A stretch of DNA of 64,000 bases from NCBI GenBank assembly GCA_963599255.1, contig CAVBWS010000002.1, positions 1-64,000 of the forward strand. The letters run 5' to 3'. Source of the DNA: RGIG5612 sp963599255. GTDB lineage: Bacteria > Bacillota > Clostridia > Lachnospirales > Lachnospiraceae. The position numbers and the translations under genes were made by a program. The notes beneath the pieces are model-generated. The model made no database searches and had not been told where the DNA came from. It saw only the letters and a program-made list of their open reading frames with translations. Shown one piece after another: positions 60,781 to 64,000 of the stretch. Numbering within the stretch: position 1 is the stretch's first letter; each line of letters begins with the position of its first letter.

Positions 60781-60942
60781 TTGATCATTACAATTAGAGT
60801 ATCTGATCTGGATGGTGCTCTAATCAAGCGTTATGCAGCTTTCAATAAGGAAACCGTAAGTTCTATCCTTAAACGTCTCATAATGGAGCAGATTGAAAGT
60901 GACTATATTAAGCTGCTAGGTGATCGAAAGCCCGCTGATTAA
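60781..60942 (+). CDS. RelB-like ribbon-helix-helix antitoxin (DUF6290 type), orphan
   Basis: A 53-residue protein: a beta strand IITIRVSD, helix ALIKRYAAFNK, turn and helix SSILKRLIMEQIE, then an acidic tail. This matches the small DUF6290/RelB antitoxins. TTG is the likely start with AGAGGTGG 9 nt upstream; no ATG fits. The usual RelE toxin does not follow: 60943-61073 has no open frame. So it is an antitoxin-like orphan or a lone regulator. Confidence 0.72.
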   Translation: MIITIRVSDLDGALIKRYAAFNKETVSSILKRLIMEQIESDYIKLLGDRKPAD

Positions 60943-61073
60943 CACTTGATCAGAAAAGCCACGCCTCGATCATGTCATTGATGTGATAAAAAAGTCCCGG
61001 ACAGCGGCTGCGCGGATGGGCAAGCTTGCTTGCACAGCCGTGCAGACATTGGACGGGCTAGACGACATTCCTC

Positions 61074-61304
61074 TCAATCTTTCCTATCCTTGTTCCTCTG
61101 ATCACAATAAGCGTAGTACGCACAAATCCCTATCCCCACCAGGACCCATATTATTGCACCTTCGCAGAAGTCGTGAAAGCCCCCGCCAACAATAATGCTT
61201 ATCCCATAGACAACGAGAACCATCGCGACTATTATTGCAAATAATATTATCAGGTATTTATTTGCCTTCGCGTCCTTCAGATCATTTTTAGACTTTTCTT
61301 TCAT
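61074..61304 (-). CDS. Small two-helix membrane protein, unknown
   Basis: A 76-residue protein: charged N-terminus (MKEKSKNDLKDAKANK), membrane helix at about 17-40, short loop, second helix at about 48-66, charged tail. No family recognised. AAGGG lies 8 nt before the ATG at 61304. It is monocistronic and convergent with the antitoxin-like gene. Confidence 0.65.
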   Translation of the reverse strand: MKEKSKNDLKDAKANKYLIILFAIIVAMVLVVYGISIIVGGGFHDFCEGAIIWVLVGIGICAYYAYCDQRNKDRKD

Positions 61305-61413
61305 TTCAAAATCCCTTCTCACTGCTCATTATTCGGCTTACCAGATACTATGTTATATACGTAACAAAAGTAAAAAGCACTAGCTGCCCATTGTAAAATC
61401 GAAGGCAAATGCC

Positions 61414-61441
61414 TTGACTTATAACTTGATGTTGATAATAT
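61414..61441 (+). promoter_or_regulatory. Likely promoter of the NAD(P)HX dehydratase gene
   Basis: TTGACT (61414-61419), 16-bp spacer, TAATAT (61436-61441). The leader from there to 61621 is about 170 nt and AT-rich at first, with no gene or clear fold. Confidence 0.5.
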
Positions 61442-61621
61442 AGCTTTGAAATTTAATTTTATTCATTTTATAAATTAGATTTACTCATTTTATTTATGGA
61501 ATGAAGACATATTAGATCTGCATGAACGCCATGCCAGCGTACCCGGCGCAGGCATATTAAAGTTAATGTCTGCCAAAGCGCCAAAACTCAGTTGCCAAAC
61601 ATAAAGAGACGAGGAAATATT

Positions 61622-62512
61622 ATGATCTACACAGACGATAAATATGTATCCGAAACAATTTTCAAGAGACTACCCGATGCCCATAAGGGAGATTTCGGTA
61701 AATTATTAATATTTGCAGGCTCCGAAGGCATGGCCGGCGCAGCCACCTTAGCAGGACGTTCTGCTCTTAAGAGCGGTGTGGGTCTCGTAAGATTTCTGCT
61801 GCCTGACTTCACCTCAAGTCTTCTTCCCATCTTACAGATAAATGTTCCCGAAGCAACATGTATATGCTGGCATGAGCATCTGGATTTATCCGAATATTCT
61901 GCAATCGCTGCCGGAAGCGGGCTGGGTAAAAGTCATAAAGTTCTGAAAATACTTACATATATAATTGACAATTACACGGGCATCCTGGTACTTGACGCCG
62001 ATGCCCTTAATCTGATATCGGAAAATACTGTTCTCGCAGATAAAGTCCGCGGATCCGGGGCCACTATTATCATCACCCCTCATGTGGGCGAAGCCAAAAG
62101 GCTGCTTCATACCTGCGAGGGGATCGCAGGCATAGGCTCAAGGAAGAACGCGGTCTGTGCCTTATCAGAGCAGTATAACTGCATCGCCGTATTAAAGGGC
62201 TCCGGCACCCTGGTAGCTCAGCAAAATCATAATTCCGTCAGCAATATATCCCACGCTCCCGCATTTGACATTTATCAAAATACTACAGGCAATCCGGGCA
62301 TGGCAACGGGAGGCTCCGGCGACTGTCTCACCGGTATAATATCCTCTCTTGCAGCGCAAAGGTATACCCCCATCGATGCTGCCCGGATCGGCGTTTTTAT
62401 TCACGGCAAGGCGGGCGACCTGGCCAGCGACCAGCTAGGTGAGATGGGCATAACGGCGGGTGATATTGTTGCATATACACCATATGCCTTGAAACTTTCA
62501 TCAGATAAATGA
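61622..62512 (+). CDS. nnrD: ADP-dependent NAD(P)H-hydrate dehydratase
   Basis: A 296-residue ribokinase-fold enzyme. It repairs the damaged cofactor NAD(P)HX using ADP. Motifs are HKGDFGKLLIFAGSEGMAGA at the start, LDADALNLI, TPHVGEAKRLL and the C-terminal TTGNPGMATGGSGDCLTGII with the catalytic Asp. The epimerase domain (NnrE) often fused to it is absent. GAGGA lies before the ATG at 61622; the TTG 10 codons earlier lacks a ribosome site. Confidence 0.93.
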   Translation: MIYTDDKYVSETIFKRLPDAHKGDFGKLLIFAGSEGMAGAATLAGRSALKSGVGLVRFLLPDFTSSLLPILQINVPEATCICWHEHLDLSEYSAIAAGSGLGKSHKVLKILTYIIDNYTGILVLDADALNLISENTVLADKVRGSGATIIITPHVGEAKRLLHTCEGIAGIGSRKNAVCALSEQYNCIAVLKGSGTLVAQQNHNSVSNISHAPAFDIYQNTTGNPGMATGGSGDCLTGIISSLAAQRYTPIDAARIGVFIHGKAGDLASDQLGEMGITAGDIVAYTPYALKLSSDK

Positions 62513-62589
62513 ACAAATGGCAGCTGACATTCTGCTGCTAAGCGTTACTATATGGCGCACACCTAGACAAATCAAAGAGAGGTTTCATC

Positions 62590-63468
62590 ATGACAATATT
62601 ATCATATCAGGTTTTTAAGGCTGTCGTAGAGCAAGGCAGTTTCATCAAGGCAGCAAATGTCCTGGACATTACGCCTTCTGCCGTAAGCCACGCCATCGCC
62701 TCCATGGAGGATGAGCTGGGAACATCACTTTTTATCCGCAGCAGATCCGGCAACAGCCTCACTAATTTCGGCAAGGAACTGCTTCCTTATGTAAACGCGG
62801 TATTAAACAGTGAATCCGCCCTGCGCCAGGCGGTATCTCAATTGGGAGGTCTCAAGCACGGCCATGTTAAACTGGGAACCTTTTCTTCCGTCTGCACCAA
62901 CTGGATTCCCGATATCCTGCACTCATTTTCAAGAGAAAATCCCAATGTGATCATCGATGTCTACCAGGGTTCCTATGGCGATATCCGCAGCTGGCTGCGT
63001 TCCGGCATTATCGATTTCAGTTTTATCTCTCAGAGCTCAGCGGAGGATCTTACATTTGAGCCGCTGTATAATGATCCCCTTGTGTGTGTCACCCCCAGGT
63101 CTTTCACGAAACGCGACTCCTCCAAATATATAGACATCGATGAGATCCGCGATATGCCATTTATCATGCTGCAGGAATCCGTAGATACCGACATTAAAAA
63201 TTTTCTGAAGGATCACAATATCGTATATCGGTCAAATGGCCATATCGAAGACGACCTGTCCGCCCTTGTTATGGTGGAAAACGGATTCGGATTTGCCATT
63301 ATGCCGGAGATGGTGCTTAAAGGCATCACCTGCAATGTAAATATTTATCCATTTGAGCATCCGGGATACCGCGTCGTGGGGCTTGCCACCATAGAACGCT
63401 CAGTTATGTCTCCGGCTGCACAAGTTTTGTACAATCATATCGTAAAAACATATAAAACAATGCCGTAA
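62590..63468 (+). CDS. LysR-type transcriptional regulator
   Basis: A 292-residue LysR protein: helix-turn-helix in FIKAANVLDITPSAVSHAIASME, then SLFIRSRSGNSLTNFGKELL, then the effector domain (LGTFSSVCTNWIPDIL). AGAGG lies 7 nt before the ATG. It follows nnrD by 77 bp on the same strand and precedes glgP. Its target is not evident; relatives control amino-acid or efflux genes. Confidence 0.92.
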   Translation: MTILSYQVFKAVVEQGSFIKAANVLDITPSAVSHAIASMEDELGTSLFIRSRSGNSLTNFGKELLPYVNAVLNSESALRQAVSQLGGLKHGHVKLGTFSSVCTNWIPDILHSFSRENPNVIIDVYQGSYGDIRSWLRSGIIDFSFISQSSAEDLTFEPLYNDPLVCVTPRSFTKRDSSKYIDIDEIRDMPFIMLQESVDTDIKNFLKDHNIVYRSNGHIEDDLSALVMVENGFGFAIMPEMVLKGITCNVNIYPFEHPGYRVVGLATIERSVMSPAAQVLYNHIVKTYKTMP

Positions 63469-63605
63469 TTTTGCGCAAATATGCAGAGTTAACTTCCGTT
63501 GTAATTTTATACAAATATGATAGAATGGACTTAAGTTTATACTATTTGCTAAAATAAGCAGGGCATTTTAATGTCAAATTGCACAAAAAACAGAGGACTT
63601 TATTG

Positions 63606-64000
63606 ATGATTGACACAAGCAGATTTACAGAAATTTATACTCAGGTGCTTAAATCTCTCTACGGCAAGCCTGTAGAAGAGTGTTCAACCCTCGAACAGTA
63701 CGCTGCACTCGTTAATACCATTACCAGAACTGCTGCCTACAAAAGGGCAACAACTGAAGAAAGTATTATCAAAGACAAACAAAAAAAGGTATTTTATTTC
63801 TCCATGGAGTTTCTTATCGGCAAGCTCCTTGAGAATTATCTGTATACAGTAGGAATATATGATGAAGCTAAGGCAGGTCTTGCCATTCTGGGCATAGAAC
63901 TGCAGGATCTTCTGGATATGGAACCTGAACCGGGTCTCGGAAATGGCGGTCTCGGAAGACTTGCCGCATGTTTCCTGGACTCAATGGCTTCTCTTGATAT
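63606..64000 (+). CDS. glgP: Glycogen/starch phosphorylase (5' part, cut by window)
   Basis: The N-terminal about 131 residues of an alpha-glucan phosphorylase. KVFYFSMEFLIGKLLENYL and EPGLGNGGLGRLAACFLDSM are family hallmarks near the substrate and effector sites. The enzyme releases glucose-1-phosphate from glycogen with a PLP cofactor. AGAGGAC stands 7 nt before the ATG. The C-terminal PLP region lies outside the window. Confidence 0.95.
   Translation, partial: MIDTSRFTEIYTQVLKSLYGKPVEECSTLEQYAALVNTITRTAAYKRATTEESIIKDKQKKVFYFSMEFLIGKLLENYLYTVGIYDEAKAGLAILGIELQDLLDMEPEPGLGNGGLGRLAACFLDSMASLD

Noticed and set aside
1..64000. CRISPR arrays, complete insertion sequences, prophage genes or rRNA genes
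   Set aside because: No regularly spaced direct repeats with unique spacers, no intact transposase or phage structural gene, and no rRNA signature were seen.

Overview
The window looks like chromosomal DNA of an anaerobic, low-GC Gram-positive bacterium of the Clostridia, most like the Lachnospiraceae. The reasons are strong AGGAGG-type ribosome sites, an oxygen-sensitive glycyl radical enzyme with its activase, a desulfoferrodoxin, a dlt-type operon for Gram-positive envelope modification, and AgrC/LytTR-type signalling. The genus cannot be told from this sequence alone. Both end genes are cut by the window: a membrane-anchored protein on the left and glycogen phosphorylase on the right.

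Left part (1-16.4 kb). A PhnDCE-type ABC transporter lies on the minus strand. Its first gene has a long structured leader ending in an intrinsic terminator, so it looks riboswitch-like. The operon is split between the ATPase and permease genes by a divergent pair of Fic-domain genes, each preceded by its own repeated operator-like sequences; the permease now overlaps the Fic gene by 4 nt. Next come an M15 peptidase, two CobU-like genes, and a tightly coupled five-gene operon: circularly permuted ATP-grasp, alpha-E protein, transglutaminase-like protease and two AstE/AspA-like proteins, one of which has lost its zinc ligands. A desulfoferrodoxin lies upstream.

Middle (16.5-33.4 kb). This is a bacteriocin/peptide-signalling island: a MacB-type ABC exporter or resistance pump, a small secreted lactococcin-972-like peptide, an AgrA/AgrC-like two-component system, two duplicated 188-residue membrane proteins flanking an inverted three-gene module, and a DUF1430-type membrane protein with its ATPase. 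The same 31-bp LytTR-like box (25 of 31 positions) occurs in front of the peptide/regulator genes and in front of the DUF1430 operon, which ties the island together. After it come an acidic secreted protein, decayed mobile or defence remnants, a 23S rRNA methyltransferase-like gene, RidA, a HEPN/MNT toxin-antitoxin pair and a fragment resembling a TOTE-system primase.

Right-centre (33.4-51.5 kb). A roughly 16-kb catabolic island of 14 minus-strand genes is bounded by a CRP/FNR-type regulator and a LysR regulator beside tRNA-Ser(GCU). It encodes a two-permease sugar-type ABC importer, a creatinase-like M24 protein, a PhlG-like hydrolase, an SDR, a zinc alcohol dehydrogenase, a glycyl radical enzyme and activase, an RpiB-like isomerase, DhaK, DhaL, an LsrF-like aldolase and a small VOC-like protein. 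Two of its promoters each carry a pair of TGACAnATGTCA palindromes exactly 32 bp apart, probably the operators of the CRP-type regulator. The substrate is unknown. This is the best candidate in the window for an undescribed pathway.

Right part (51.5-64 kb). SufE with an ACP-like partner, a fucose-isomerase-like protein, a YgjP-type metalloprotease, a dltC-dltA-dltB-SGNH operon, a candidate small RNA with a near-consensus promoter and a strong terminator, a YbaK-type deacylase, an orphan ribbon-helix-helix antitoxin-like gene, an NAD(P)HX dehydratase, a LysR regulator and the start of glgP.
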